Below, piece by piece: positions 56,625 through 64,000 of a stretch of 64,000 nt of DNA; within the stretch, counting starts at the first letter, position 1; every line of letters starts with the position of its first letter. The position numbers and the translations under genes were made by a program. Below the pieces are notes generated by a model that ran no database searches, had not been told where the DNA came from, and saw only the letters and a list, made by a program, of their open reading frames with translations. The stretch is from Chryseobacterium sp. G0186 (GTDB taxonomy: Bacteria > Bacteroidota > Bacteroidia > Flavobacteriales > Weeksellaceae): contig NZ_CP033918.1 in NCBI RefSeq assembly GCF_003815675.1, forward strand, positions 4,154,001-4,218,000. The letters are read 5' to 3'.

Positions 56625-57521
56625 TTATTTTTTTTTGAAAAAATCTCTGGTAATGGCTTGTCCATGCTTTAAGCTAGGCAATCCTATGCTTTTGCGGTTA
56701 TGATTAACTTTTGCGGAATCTTGTACGTCACTTTGTCCTACATATATGTAATAAGGAGGATCTTTTTTAAGAATATGCAGATAATATCGGTCTATCATTG
56801 CGGCATAGTCTCGGGGAGGGCATTCTCCGGATTTTACATATTCTAATATTTTTGTTTTGAAATATTGGTGATATTCATCCAAATCTGCCATATGTAACAA
56901 TAGGGGGCCAGAGGGCATAAAAAAACTGCCATTCCATAAACCTATTTTCTGTAGATCTGGAAAACCTTCATTTTCAAACATCCATTTCAGTAGTTCAGCG
57001 TTTTTTTTGTCAACTTTAAAAACCTCAGAACTGTCCGCTTTTTTACGGATATTTTGATCACGCTTAAATGCAATGGTAAAAGAATCTACCAGCTTTTGAT
57101 TAAGTCTAATTCTCCACTGATCAATTTCCTGTTCAATATCCTGACGGTCTATGCCATATTTTTGATATAACTGTATAAAACTACTATCTTCCTTTTTGTA
57201 TTGCCAATAAGGAGCTACCAAAGGAATCAATTTATAGAGACTCTTTTTTTTTCCAAAATTCTTATGATATTGATCAGCAAGCTTGATATAGGTTTCAAAT
57301 TCTTGAATTCGATCATTGTTTTTTGGAGGATATTTTCTGAATAATTTTTTGTATTGCTTAATAACAGTTAAATTGTCTTTTTGGAAACGGTATATACTGT
57401 CAATTTCGTTCACTTTATTGTAGTAGGCAATGTAATTTAAATTTCTGTTTTTACAGGAAGAAAAAAGGAAAAAACTAATAATTAAAGTAAATGAAAAGCA
57501 ATCTGTAATATGTTTTTTCAT
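56625..57521 (-). CDS. DUF6624-like lipoprotein in the RiPP cluster
   Basis: 298 residues with a lipoprotein signal and Cys23 (FSSCKN). The C-terminal part has the DUF6624 pattern: FPDLQKIGLWNGSF, LLLHMADLDEYHQYFKTKILEYVKSGECPPRDYAAMIDRYYL, then YYIYVGQS. The family function is unknown. Its place between the precursor and the ATP-grasp gene suggests a role in handling, export or immunity of the peptide, which is inference. Confidence 0.7.
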   Translation of the reverse strand: MKKHITDCFSFTLIISFFLFSSCKNRNLNYIAYYNKVNEIDSIYRFQKDNLTVIKQYKKLFRKYPPKNNDRIQEFETYIKLADQYHKNFGKKKSLYKLIPLVAPYWQYKKEDSSFIQLYQKYGIDRQDIEQEIDQWRIRLNQKLVDSFTIAFKRDQNIRKKADSSEVFKVDKKNAELLKWMFENEGFPDLQKIGLWNGSFFMPSGPLLLHMADLDEYHQYFKTKILEYVKSGECPPRDYAAMIDRYYLHILKKDPPYYIYVGQSDVQDSAKVNHNRKSIGLPSLKHGQAITRDFFKKK

Positions 57522-57575
57522 AAATTTTGAATATTGATATGATGGATAAGGCTTGGAATGATTGCTATACTAATG

Positions 57576-57604
57576 AAAAAAAAATAGAGGGATAACCCCT
57601 CTAT
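57576..57604 (-). terminator. Intra-operon terminator/attenuator after the precursor gene
   Basis: 8-bp stem 57584-57591 with 57597-57604, 5-nt loop, then nine T on the minus strand. It starts 12 bp after the precursor stop. Partial read-through would give much precursor and little maturase. Confidence 0.85.
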
Positions 57605-57615
57605 AATTGTGGATA

Positions 57616-57807
57616 TTAGCCTATAAAAAGAGTAGATAGACGTACACCACCTTTCCAGGTCTCCTTATCATAACAATTAGAACCACAATCTGTTGATATA
57701 TAACTGTAGCCTTCTCCAGCACCTTGAACAGATTTCAAATCATTTCTGTTGATTTTTTTGTTTTCTAAAGAAGAGAAATCTCTCTTCATTCCAATTAATT
57801 TTTTCAT
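57616..57807 (-). CDS. Graspetide-type RiPP precursor peptide
   Basis: 63 residues. The leader has the style common in Chryseobacterium precursors (MKKLIGMKRDFSSLENKKI), followed by NRNDLKSVQGAG, a likely cleavage or recognition boundary. The core region AGEGYSYISTDCGSNCYDKETW carries Thr, Ser, Lys acceptors next to Asp and Glu, fitting ester or amide cross-links by an ATP-grasp enzyme, and two Cys. It is first of the cluster, under its own promoter region with two palindromes. No peptidase-transporter gene is seen in the cluster. Confidence 0.75.
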   Translation of the reverse strand: MKKLIGMKRDFSSLENKKINRNDLKSVQGAGEGYSYISTDCGSNCYDKETWKGGVRLSTLFIG

Positions 57808-57923
57808 TTTGATATTTTTTTAATTTAATAAGATCTTTGTCATACAATCCCTGACATTGGGTGTGTAATTCTTACGTTTATCCTTTACTGTACACATACA
57901 ATTTAAAATGAAGAATTATTTTC

Positions 57924-57935
57924 ATCAACGTTGAT
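57924..57935. promoter_or_regulatory. Palindrome near the RiPP transcription start
   Basis: ATCAACGTTGAT, a perfect 12-bp palindrome just downstream of the -7 candidate 57949-57942. Position suits a repressor site. Confidence 0.4.
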
Positions 57936-57941
57936 ATGGGT

Positions 57942-57982
57942 CAAAACTAGAAATAATTTTATCACAATTATGTGATAAAATT
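57942..57982 (-). promoter_or_regulatory. Candidate RiPP promoter with overlapping 12-bp inverted repeat
   Basis: On the minus strand TAGTTTTG (57949-57942) matches TAnnTTTG, with TTG (57967-57965) 15 bp upstream. The -33 region is inside a perfect 12-bp inverted repeat, AATTTTATCACA at 57955-57966 and its complement at 57971-57982, 4-bp spacer. The spacing of 15 bp is shorter than usual. Confidence 0.5.
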
Positions 57983-58308
57983 TGTAGATTATATGTATGT
58001 TTTAGTGTGATTTTCTATAGGATATCCCTTGATATGTACATATTTCGTTAGAAGAAATATGAGGATAATTTAATTGAAAATAGTAAACGGCTAAAAAAGG
58101 GTAATTAATTGTATGATTCTTTGAAAGTAAATCAATAGTAAGTGAGAAAGGAAACTTTATTATTTTCTATTGTACACAATAATGGAATTGGGGTAATGTG
58201 TATCAGAGATGAATGATTTATCGATAAAAGAAAATCTAGATTATGGGTAAAAAAATAATATTTACCTTTGATTTTGTACCTGAAAAAGAGTTTTTCAATT
58301 TATTTAGC

Positions 58309-60159
58309 CTAGTTAGAAAATACAATTTGGAAAAAGGTATCCAAAGCTGTGTTTTCATCCAGTCCGAATTTTTTTTTCAGCCTGTATTTGGTCATTCTTA
58401 CACTTTTAGGTTCTACATTGAGAAGATTGGCGATCTGTTTGGTATCCATTCCAAGATAGAGGTAGGCACAGTATTTTAGATCCAAAGGGGTAAGCTTTTG
58501 CTTTGCTCGGTCATTTATATTTTTAAAGAAATCGGGATGCAGTTCCTGAATAGTAAATTTAATCTTTTCAAAGTCATTGTCTACACGATTTTCCTCCTTT
58601 ACAACCTTATGAATATTGACGTCAGTATCAGATAATTTTGTTTGAAGCTGCTGAAGAACTTCATTCTTATGTTGGATATGAAGCTGACTGGCCAAAACCT
58701 CACTCTGGAGTTTTTGTTGTTGTAGGGTAAGCAGTTCCTGTTCTGCTTTTAATCTCGCCTGTTCTTCGGCTTGTAGCTTTACCTGAAGTTCGGCATCGTG
58801 CTTTTCTGTATTCAGTTTTTTCTCTCTTTCTATGGAGTATCTCAATTTATAATGATAGGACCTGAACATAAAAAATGCTCCTATGACTCCTATAATTCCC
58901 AATCCAATATATAAAAGCTTTTCTTTCTTTAAACTGGAAGTTTTTTCTGTAAGTATTTTCAGCTCAGATTCCTTTTTTTGGAATTGATATTGTGCTTCCA
59001 GCCTTTTTGTTGTTTCTGCTTGCCTATCATTATAAAGAAGATTGTTGTATTCTGTTACCTTGTTCTGATACTCGTATGCTTTTTGATAGTTTTTTTGCTT
59101 TGCATACAGTTTTGCAAGATCAGATACGATATTAATCATGACATGGTAATATACAGGCTGCTGTGTAAGGAGAATTTGTTCGGCCTTTAAAAGATATTGT
59201 TCAGATAAAGCATCATTTTGATCGCGACTGGCAAGGTTGCTTAGAATTCCGAGAGCTCCTGCCTGAAGACTTTGATTATAGGTAGTGTGCTTGGTAAGCA
59301 TTAGGATTTCATTGGCCTTATCCTGAATTTCTTTTCGGATTTCTGGAGTAATAGCCGGATAGCTAAGGTAGTAGTTGGCGAGATTAAGAAGTGCCATAGC
59401 GTGAGCGTGAGCTGAAACATGTCCCGGATACTGATGATAAAGTGAAACTGCCTTTTTACAAATGGCTATAACAGGTTCAAGATCCTTTATATCACCCGTT
59501 TTATCATAACGGAAAGAGTAGCAGACTGCCAATGCAGAATAAGCTGAACTCAGCATGTTTTTATTTTCAGATTTTTGGGCGAGTTCGGCTGCTTTCTGTG
59601 CGTATTTTGTAGCATTTTCAGCATCATCCAGTTCTGAGTGGACGCCATATAAAAGATAATTAAGCTTTGCATTCAGTAAAGTCTCTGAGGCTTGCTTTTC
59701 AACCTCAGGAAGAGTCTTTTGGATGAGTATAATGGTATTTTCCGAATCTCCTAAGGCATTGTTGTAGTAAATGTTCAAATAAGCGGCATATAGAGGTGCT
59801 ATTTTATCATTGGTTTTATGAGCAGCTGCATCGGCAGCATCAATAATCTGAGGAACCTTGCTGTATTCGGATTGATTAAGTTTGATAATGCCTTCCTGAA
59901 CAAGTGCTTTTACCTCTTCAGTATAATTGCGCTCATTTTTAGCCAGTTTTAATTGCTGTTGAACATATTGTTCAGCAATAGGATATTGATCACTGACTCT
60001 GTAGTATTCTGTAAGTTCATTATAGATTTTAAATTTTTCCACAACAGAAATATTGTCCTTGCTCAATTGGTTTTTAAGATCATCAAAGTAAGTATTCTGT
60101 GCTGGCCACAGAGTAGATAGAAAAATGATAAAATATAAAAAAGAGAACTTCAGTTTCAT
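58309..60159 (-). CDS. Membrane-bound TPR/HTH transcriptional regulator
   Basis: 616 residues from ATG 60159, which gives a signal peptide (MKLKFSFLYFIIFLSTLWPAQ); the upstream ATG at 60204 adds 15 residues without reason. The N-terminal 370 residues are periplasmic TPR repeats, followed by a transmembrane helix (LLYIGLGIIGVIGAFFMF), a coiled coil of about 90 residues (EKHDAELQVKLQAEEQARLKAEQ) and a C-terminal LuxR-type HTH (LTPLDLKYCAYLYLGMDTKQIANLLNVEPKSVRMTKYRLKKKFGL). Such proteins in Bacteroidota sense periplasmic signals and act on DNA directly. Divergent to the gene at 60396. Confidence 0.85.
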   Translation of the reverse strand: MKLKFSFLYFIIFLSTLWPAQNTYFDDLKNQLSKDNISVVEKFKIYNELTEYYRVSDQYPIAEQYVQQQLKLAKNERNYTEEVKALVQEGIIKLNQSEYSKVPQIIDAADAAAHKTNDKIAPLYAAYLNIYYNNALGDSENTIILIQKTLPEVEKQASETLLNAKLNYLLYGVHSELDDAENATKYAQKAAELAQKSENKNMLSSAYSALAVCYSFRYDKTGDIKDLEPVIAICKKAVSLYHQYPGHVSAHAHAMALLNLANYYLSYPAITPEIRKEIQDKANEILMLTKHTTYNQSLQAGALGILSNLASRDQNDALSEQYLLKAEQILLTQQPVYYHVMINIVSDLAKLYAKQKNYQKAYEYQNKVTEYNNLLYNDRQAETTKRLEAQYQFQKKESELKILTEKTSSLKKEKLLYIGLGIIGVIGAFFMFRSYHYKLRYSIEREKKLNTEKHDAELQVKLQAEEQARLKAEQELLTLQQQKLQSEVLASQLHIQHKNEVLQQLQTKLSDTDVNIHKVVKEENRVDNDFEKIKFTIQELHPDFFKNINDRAKQKLTPLDLKYCAYLYLGMDTKQIANLLNVEPKSVRMTKYRLKKKFGLDENTALDTFFQIVFSN

Positions 60160-60262
60160 GAAGTGAAAGTACAAAAAACGCAGACATTCATCAATTGCTA
60201 TCATAAAAAAATAGGTTTTTTATAATGTTGTAAGTTTTTGTTATTCAGTAATTTGTTTTTAA

Positions 60263-60281
60263 TTGTAGACGTTTTGTAGAC
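60263..60281 (+). repeat. Direct repeat TTGTAGAC, 11-bp period
   Basis: TTGTAGAC at 60263-60270 and 60274-60281, with a partial third copy TTGTAG at 60306-60311. In-phase direct repeats between the divergent regulator gene and the operon at 60396 fit a binding site for an HTH protein. Confidence 0.5.
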
Positions 60282-60395
60282 ACTTTTTTTTGAATTGAAG
60301 TTGTTTTGTAGTTGCATGAAAAATTTAAACAGGGCTATTCTGTTGCAATTTTGAACCATAAACAAAATCATAAATATTAAAAAAATTGAATTACT

Positions 60396-60716
60396 ATGGA
60401 CAACAAAACATTATCTATTGTATCATATATTACTGTTTTCGGATGGTTAATTTCTTTTATTTTGGGAAAAGAAAAATCTAACGGTTTTTTAAAATACCAC
60501 TTGAAACAATCTTTAGGATTGGTGATTTTTTCCATTGCTTTATCCATTGTTGTCAATATTTTATTTATGGTTACAAGCCTGGAAATTTTGGGAATACTTG
60601 GTCTTTTACCTTTGATACTTGCTATTATTGGAATTATTAATGCAGCCAATGAAGTTGAAAAACCATTACCTTTAATCGGAAAAATGGCTGAAGATAAATT
60701 TTCTTTTATCGGGTAA
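60396..60716 (+). CDS. DUF4870/Tic20-like small membrane protein
   Basis: 106 residues with three hydrophobic segments and the motif ISFILGKEKSNGFLKYHLKQSLGLVIFS, in the pattern of DUF4870/Tic20-like proteins. Function unknown. First of a plus-strand run, divergent from the TPR/HTH regulator, which may control it. Confidence 0.75.
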   Translation: MDNKTLSIVSYITVFGWLISFILGKEKSNGFLKYHLKQSLGLVIFSIALSIVVNILFMVTSLEILGILGLLPLILAIIGIINAANEVEKPLPLIGKMAEDKFSFIG

Positions 60717-60733
60717 TAAGTTTTCTTATTGAT

Positions 60734-61195
60734 ATGGAAAACTTTATACATTTAAAAAAAGAGAATGACGGTTACTGGGTGAAGCAATATATCTCATTGC
60801 CACAAATTCTTATGATGCTGTGGGTCTTCATTTCAATAATAGTGATCATATATAGCAGTCATTTGAAGACAGGAGTTGTTCTGCTGATCCTTTCGTTGAT
60901 CATGACAGTGCTTTCTTTTATTCCTCCTAAAATCTGTTTTGATCCGGTATCACAACGACTTATTGTTAAAAACACTGGATTGAGCAAACGAGAAGTAATT
61001 TATGATCTGACTGAATTTGAGGGATTTGAATTGCAAACATTCCGGTATGGCTTTATTCATCTGGGTTGCTATCTATATGCCAATTTTAAAAATGTATCCG
61101 GATTAAAGCGGCCTGTAGTTTCTCAGTCTTTCAGGAAGAAAACCATGCAGGAGGTAGCCAATGAACTGGAGGATCTTCGCAAACATATATATTGA
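60734..61195 (+). CDS. Two-helix membrane protein with PH-like tail
   Basis: 153 residues: short charged N-terminus, two membrane helices near 25-65, then a beta-rich cytoplasmic domain (ICFDPVSQRLIVKNTGLSKREVIYDLTEFEGFEL). The order resembles the small bacterial PH-like membrane proteins. The proteins at 63199 and 63656 have the same layout. 17 bp after the DUF4870-like gene, so in operon with it. Confidence 0.6.
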   Translation: MENFIHLKKENDGYWVKQYISLPQILMMLWVFISIIVIIYSSHLKTGVVLLILSLIMTVLSFIPPKICFDPVSQRLIVKNTGLSKREVIYDLTEFEGFELQTFRYGFIHLGCYLYANFKNVSGLKRPVVSQSFRKKTMQEVANELEDLRKHIY

Positions 61196-61224
61196 AACAC
61201 CTATTTAACTTTTAACATTAGATT

Positions 61225-62181
61225 ATGAAAAAAATATTAACTGCTGTAGGAATACTTATTCTTACTTTTTCTGCTGTATCCTGTGATAAACTGGAAAAAA
61301 TTAAAGAGAAGCTTTCTCAGAAAGATAATACAGTACAAGTAAACCCTTTTAGTGTTAATTCCGGAGATGATAATAGGGATATTATTTCTTTTAACAATAA
61401 AGTGGTGAAGATGGATGATGCGCACTCGGATTTCATTAAAAACCTTCAGAATTCATTGACGCAGATGGATGAATATGTAAAGAATGCAACAGGCAATCCA
61501 CAGTATTCCGTTATTTCTCCAATATTTACGCCTACTGTAATGATGTGGGCAGGACAGGAAATAAAGGCTCCTAATGTCTTGGGGAAAGATTTTCAGATAC
61601 TTGTGGATAAAATGAAAGATACTGCTTCACAGTTACAAACATTGAAGAAAGAACTTGAAGTGTATAAGGATGCAGAAGACTGGAAAGATGATAAGGGAAA
61701 GAAAGTCACTGAAATTAGTGAAAAGGCAGAGAAGCTTATTCAGGAAAATCGTAATTCGGCGAATGAATTGTTTACAAAACTCACCCCAAGAGCTGATAAA
61801 GCAGAATTGGAGGTTCTTAAGGATCATCCACTAAAGAAACAGATTATACAATCAAGAGAAACGATGGAGCTGGCTCAGAAAATAATTGATGATTCCTATG
61901 ATATAAAAGATCTGAATACGTATAAACAAAAATTTTCCCAGCAATATATAAAGATGGAAGAGCTATATACGCGAAACATTGATGAAAAAATTCCATCTTC
62001 AGAGGCTCAAAAAGAGAAAAGTTATACCGCTTTTAATAATTCGGTTAATGATTTTATGGGTAAAATGAGAATTGTACAACGTAGCCTGAATGAAAATAGT
62101 AAAGAACTTAATAATGATCTTGATGATATGGAGAGGGAAGCAGGTTTTGTTTTGGACCGCTATAATAATTTTGTAGACTGA
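61225..62181 (+). CDS. DUF3829 family lipoprotein
   Basis: 318 residues, lipoprotein signal with Cys20 (TFSAVSCDKLEK). The mature protein is almost entirely helical, with ISFNNKVVKMDDAHSDFIKNLQNSLTQMDEYV near the start, matching DUF3829 (YiiG-like) in style and length. Role unknown; it may bind the cell envelope. Confidence 0.75.
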   Translation: MKKILTAVGILILTFSAVSCDKLEKIKEKLSQKDNTVQVNPFSVNSGDDNRDIISFNNKVVKMDDAHSDFIKNLQNSLTQMDEYVKNATGNPQYSVISPIFTPTVMMWAGQEIKAPNVLGKDFQILVDKMKDTASQLQTLKKELEVYKDAEDWKDDKGKKVTEISEKAEKLIQENRNSANELFTKLTPRADKAELEVLKDHPLKKQIIQSRETMELAQKIIDDSYDIKDLNTYKQKFSQQYIKMEELYTRNIDEKIPSSEAQKEKSYTAFNNSVNDFMGKMRIVQRSLNENSKELNNDLDDMEREAGFVLDRYNNFVD

Positions 62182-62206
62182 TTGATCAACCACTAAACTT
62201 AACATT

Positions 62207-62383
62207 ATGAAAAAAGCATTAGGAATTATTCTGATTATTATAGGTTTTTGCCTGGTAGTAGTTATTAAAATAGGACCATCCAGAGAAACTTCCTGGTTGT
62301 TCAAATACGGAGAATGGGTTCCCATGCTCATTGGGGCAGCAATTTTGATTCCCGGATGGATCCTGTATAATAAAAACAGATAG
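62207..62383 (+). CDS. Small two-helix membrane protein
   Basis: 58 residues, MKKALGIILIIIGFCLVVVI at the start, then a polar turn with GPSRETSW and a second membrane helix (VPMLIGAAILIPGWIL). It follows the DUF3829 gene by 25 bp in the same direction, and the codon use is that of its neighbours. It is too short for automatic ORF lists but has a normal start and stop. Confidence 0.6.
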   Translation: MKKALGIILIIIGFCLVVVIKIGPSRETSWLFKYGEWVPMLIGAAILIPGWILYNKNR

Positions 62384-62426
62384 TCATAATCATGAAACTG
62401 GCTATATGTTGGAAAAATAGATTGAT

Positions 62427-62454
62427 TTGATGTAAAAGAATAAACCTATTTTTA
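62427..62454 (+). promoter_or_regulatory. Candidate promoter of the DUF4303 gene
   Basis: TTG at 62427-62429, 17-bp spacer, TATTTTTA at 62447-62454, which differs from TAnnTTTG at one base. 27 bp before the start codon. Confidence 0.45.
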
Positions 62455-62481
62455 CCGCCCATTTTAAAAAAGAAGAGGAAT

Positions 62482-63015
62482 ATGGATTTTGAGATTTTAA
62501 AACAACAAATAGAAACGGCAGCAAAACAAGCTTTCTTAGAATTGTATAAAAAGCATGGTGCTGAAAATATCTACAGTTTTGCATTGTACAGCGATGAGGG
62601 AGCAATGACCGTATGTCCATCTGCCAATACCCTGGAAACCCTTAAAGGTATGGATGAGGAGGCTGCAACCTATTACAAATACGAACCCGCAGAATGGATG
62701 TATGAAATGCAGGGTGCTGAGGATGGTTTTAATGATATTTGCACTCAATTAAGGGAAGAGCTGGAGAGGAATGAAGATAATGATGAATGGTTTAATGATT
62801 TTCAAACGAAGCTTTATTCTACATGTATCGGAGTATTGGAAAAACTTAAAAATGAAAATTTCTTCAAGAATATTATAGGCAAGGATATTTTCCTGATATT
62901 CACTGTTTCAGATTATGAATTTGAAAAAAAAGATCTGAAAGATATCATTATCAGACTTAATGATAATGAATATAAAGATGAATATCTGGAGTGGATGGAT
63001 ACCTGGGGCAATTAA
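62482..63015 (+). CDS. DUF4303 family protein
   Basis: 177 residues, soluble and acidic. Motif style of DUF4303: IETAAKQAFLELYKKHGAENIYSFALYSDEGAMTVCPSANT near the N-terminus and YEPAEWMYE in the middle. These proteins are frequent near SMI1/KNR4-type immunity proteins and may take part in polymorphic toxin immunity, which is not shown here. Own promoter candidate at 62427-62454. Confidence 0.75.
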   Translation: MDFEILKQQIETAAKQAFLELYKKHGAENIYSFALYSDEGAMTVCPSANTLETLKGMDEEAATYYKYEPAEWMYEMQGAEDGFNDICTQLREELERNEDNDEWFNDFQTKLYSTCIGVLEKLKNENFFKNIIGKDIFLIFTVSDYEFEKKDLKDIIIRLNDNEYKDEYLEWMDTWGN

Positions 63016-63198
63016 AAAGTGATATAAAAAAAACACATTTCAATATATAAATGAAGTAAGATAAAATAATTGTCTCAGAGACATCTCACTCACAGCAGTT
63101 TTGATCATTACGATTTGATTCTCTCCAATATTTCTGTTGTGAATCTCCTAAACGGATACCATATAAAAACCAACCCAAAAATATAAACTCAATCTAAT

Positions 63199-63678
63199 AT
63201 GAATTCATATCAATTTTATAAGAAAGACGGAAATAAGTACATCTTTAAGAATCAACCTGTATTTATTACTGTACTTTCTGTTCTTATCCTCGCATTGGCC
63301 ATTTTTATTTTCAATAATGTGAGAATTTTAAGTCTTATTATCATTGCAATGGTGGTTCTTATTATCATCAATTTCTTTACGAAGAAGTTTATCATTGATA
63401 TGGATAGAAAAACAATTACCGGCAAGCATACAATCTTTGTTCCGGCCAAAACCTATCCCATTCAGAATTTTACCAATTTTAATGTGCTGGCAACAAAATA
63501 TTTGGGTTTAATTACCACGAATGTGATCCTTTCTATTTATTTTGAAGTAGACGGTAAAGAAAAACATCTTACCATAGGGCAGGCTCTGACTCAAAAGGGC
63601 ATCCAGAAGATGGTAAATGAAACAGAGGACATCATGAACATCAACGAACCAGGGAATGACCGTGACAGACCGTTATAA
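63199..63678 (+). CDS. Two-helix membrane protein with PH-like tail
   Basis: 159 residues: polar N-terminus (MNSYQFYKKDGNKYIFKNQ), two membrane helices near 22-60, then a beta-rich domain with FIIDMDRKTITGKHTIFVPAKTYPIQNF. The layout is the same as in the proteins at 60734 and 63656. It overlaps the next gene by 23 bp. Confidence 0.6.
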   Translation: MNSYQFYKKDGNKYIFKNQPVFITVLSVLILALAIFIFNNVRILSLIIIAMVVLIIINFFTKKFIIDMDRKTITGKHTIFVPAKTYPIQNFTNFNVLATKYLGLITTNVILSIYFEVDGKEKHLTIGQALTQKGIQKMVNETEDIMNINEPGNDRDRPL

Positions 63679-64000
63679 ATTTGAAGAAAACGGCAGTGAA
63701 ATAAGTTTCATGCCCCATTACAACTTCCTGAGAACCCTGGGATGGTGGTTAGGAGCAGGCATTGTCGCCTTTATGGTGATTATCTATTACTTTATGGATA
63801 AAATGTCCGGAGATAACTTTAAAATTGCTTTAGGGCTGTGGGTTATTTATATGAGCTACTTCCTGTTCGATCTTGTCTTTAGAATCCCTGTAAAATACAT
63901 CTTTGATAAATCTGAGAAATGTATCTACAGAAAAAAAATTATTGCAAGTAAGATCATGAACTTTGATGAAATGGTCTATTTCCTTAATGATGAAAGCGGT
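63656..64000 (+). CDS. Membrane protein with PH-like tail, 3' end outside window
   Basis: 115 residues visible from ATG 63656, running off the end. Begins MTVTDRYKFEENGSEISFM, then two membrane helices (about 27-48 and 57-75) and a beta region FDKSEKCIYRKKIIASK. Same design as its upstream neighbour. Starts 23 bp before the stop of 63199-63678, so they are coupled. Confidence 0.6.
   Translation, partial: MTVTDRYKFEENGSEISFMPHYNFLRTLGWWLGAGIVAFMVIIYYFMDKMSGDNFKIALGLWVIYMSYFLFDLVFRIPVKYIFDKSEKCIYRKKIIASKIMNFDEMVYFLNDESG

Larger units (their letters stand above)
57808..58308. other. Regulatory region of the RiPP cluster
   Basis: About 500 bp between the precursor gene and the end of the TPR/HTH regulator gene, both on the minus strand. 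It holds the palindromes 57924-57935 and 57955-57982 and a TAGTTTTG element. No convincing gene; the 78-residue plus-strand ORF from 58243 is antisense to the regulator gene. Confidence 0.5.

Noticed and set aside
58243..58479. Plus-strand ORF of 78 residues
   Set aside because: It is mostly antisense to the C-terminal HTH of the TPR regulator and has no family-like sequence.
63071..63083. TGTCTCAGAGACA hairpin as a terminator
   Set aside because: Stem of 5 bp without a T-run on either strand.
1..64000. CRISPR array, insertion sequence or attachment site
   Set aside because: No regularly spaced repeats, transposase or integrase frames, and no tRNA-associated direct repeats were seen around 42566-42652.

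Overview
The window looks like the chromosome of a Chryseobacterium-type member of the Flavobacteriia. It carries the Bacteroidota-only gliding/type IX secretion operon gldK-gldL-gldM-gldN, DUF4270 and DUF2490 proteins, a 'grasp-with-spasm' peptide cluster, lipoboxes of the SC type, weak Shine-Dalgarno sequences, AT-rich spacers and Bacteroidota-style promoters with a TAnnTTTG -7 element. No rRNA, CRISPR array, insertion sequence or phage gene was seen. One tRNA is present (Ser, GGA anticodon).

Layout. 1-8132: end of a DUF4270 protein gene, glmS, then gldKLMN (type IX secretion trans-envelope ring and motor), closed by a strong terminator. 8142-10411: FAD oxidoreductase, a SemiSWEET-type small transporter and two small lipoproteins on the opposite strand. 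11040-17365: a small membrane protein, then a tripartite RND efflux pump (adaptor, HAE1 pump, outer-membrane factor) ending in a terminator. 17500-33645: an isolated four-gene operon with a long leader that encodes a 1110-residue protein with a C-terminal metzincin-like zinc site, a small exported protein, and two giant proteins (2277 and 1542 residues) that I cannot assign to a characterised family. This is the best candidate for an undescribed system. Its promoter is nearly duplicated upstream of an unrelated orphan gene at 36485.

33772-42363: a type I methionine aminopeptidase, an M20 metallopeptidase gene broken by an in-frame TGA, the orphan gene, a DUF2490 outer-membrane protein, a TonB-dependent siderophore-type receptor, a DUF4198-like gene broken by a frameshift, and an orphan gene. 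Two tandem perfect DnaA boxes lie at 38328-38347. 42566-53316: tRNA-Ser, type I asparaginase, a TrmH-type methyltransferase with three small overlapping genes, rsmE, an unknown gene and tsaD in an overlapping minus-strand operon, then the 1600-residue TamB homologue.

53451-64000: an Lrp/AsnC regulator, a small membrane protein, then a minus-strand RiPP cluster (precursor peptide, attenuator-like terminator, DUF6624-like lipoprotein, ATP-grasp ligase, small coupled ORF, SPASM protein). After it come a TPR/HTH membrane-bound regulator and a run of small membrane proteins and lipoproteins (DUF4870-like, DUF3829, DUF4303), with the last gene running off the window. All assignments rest on motif recognition by eye; no database search was run.
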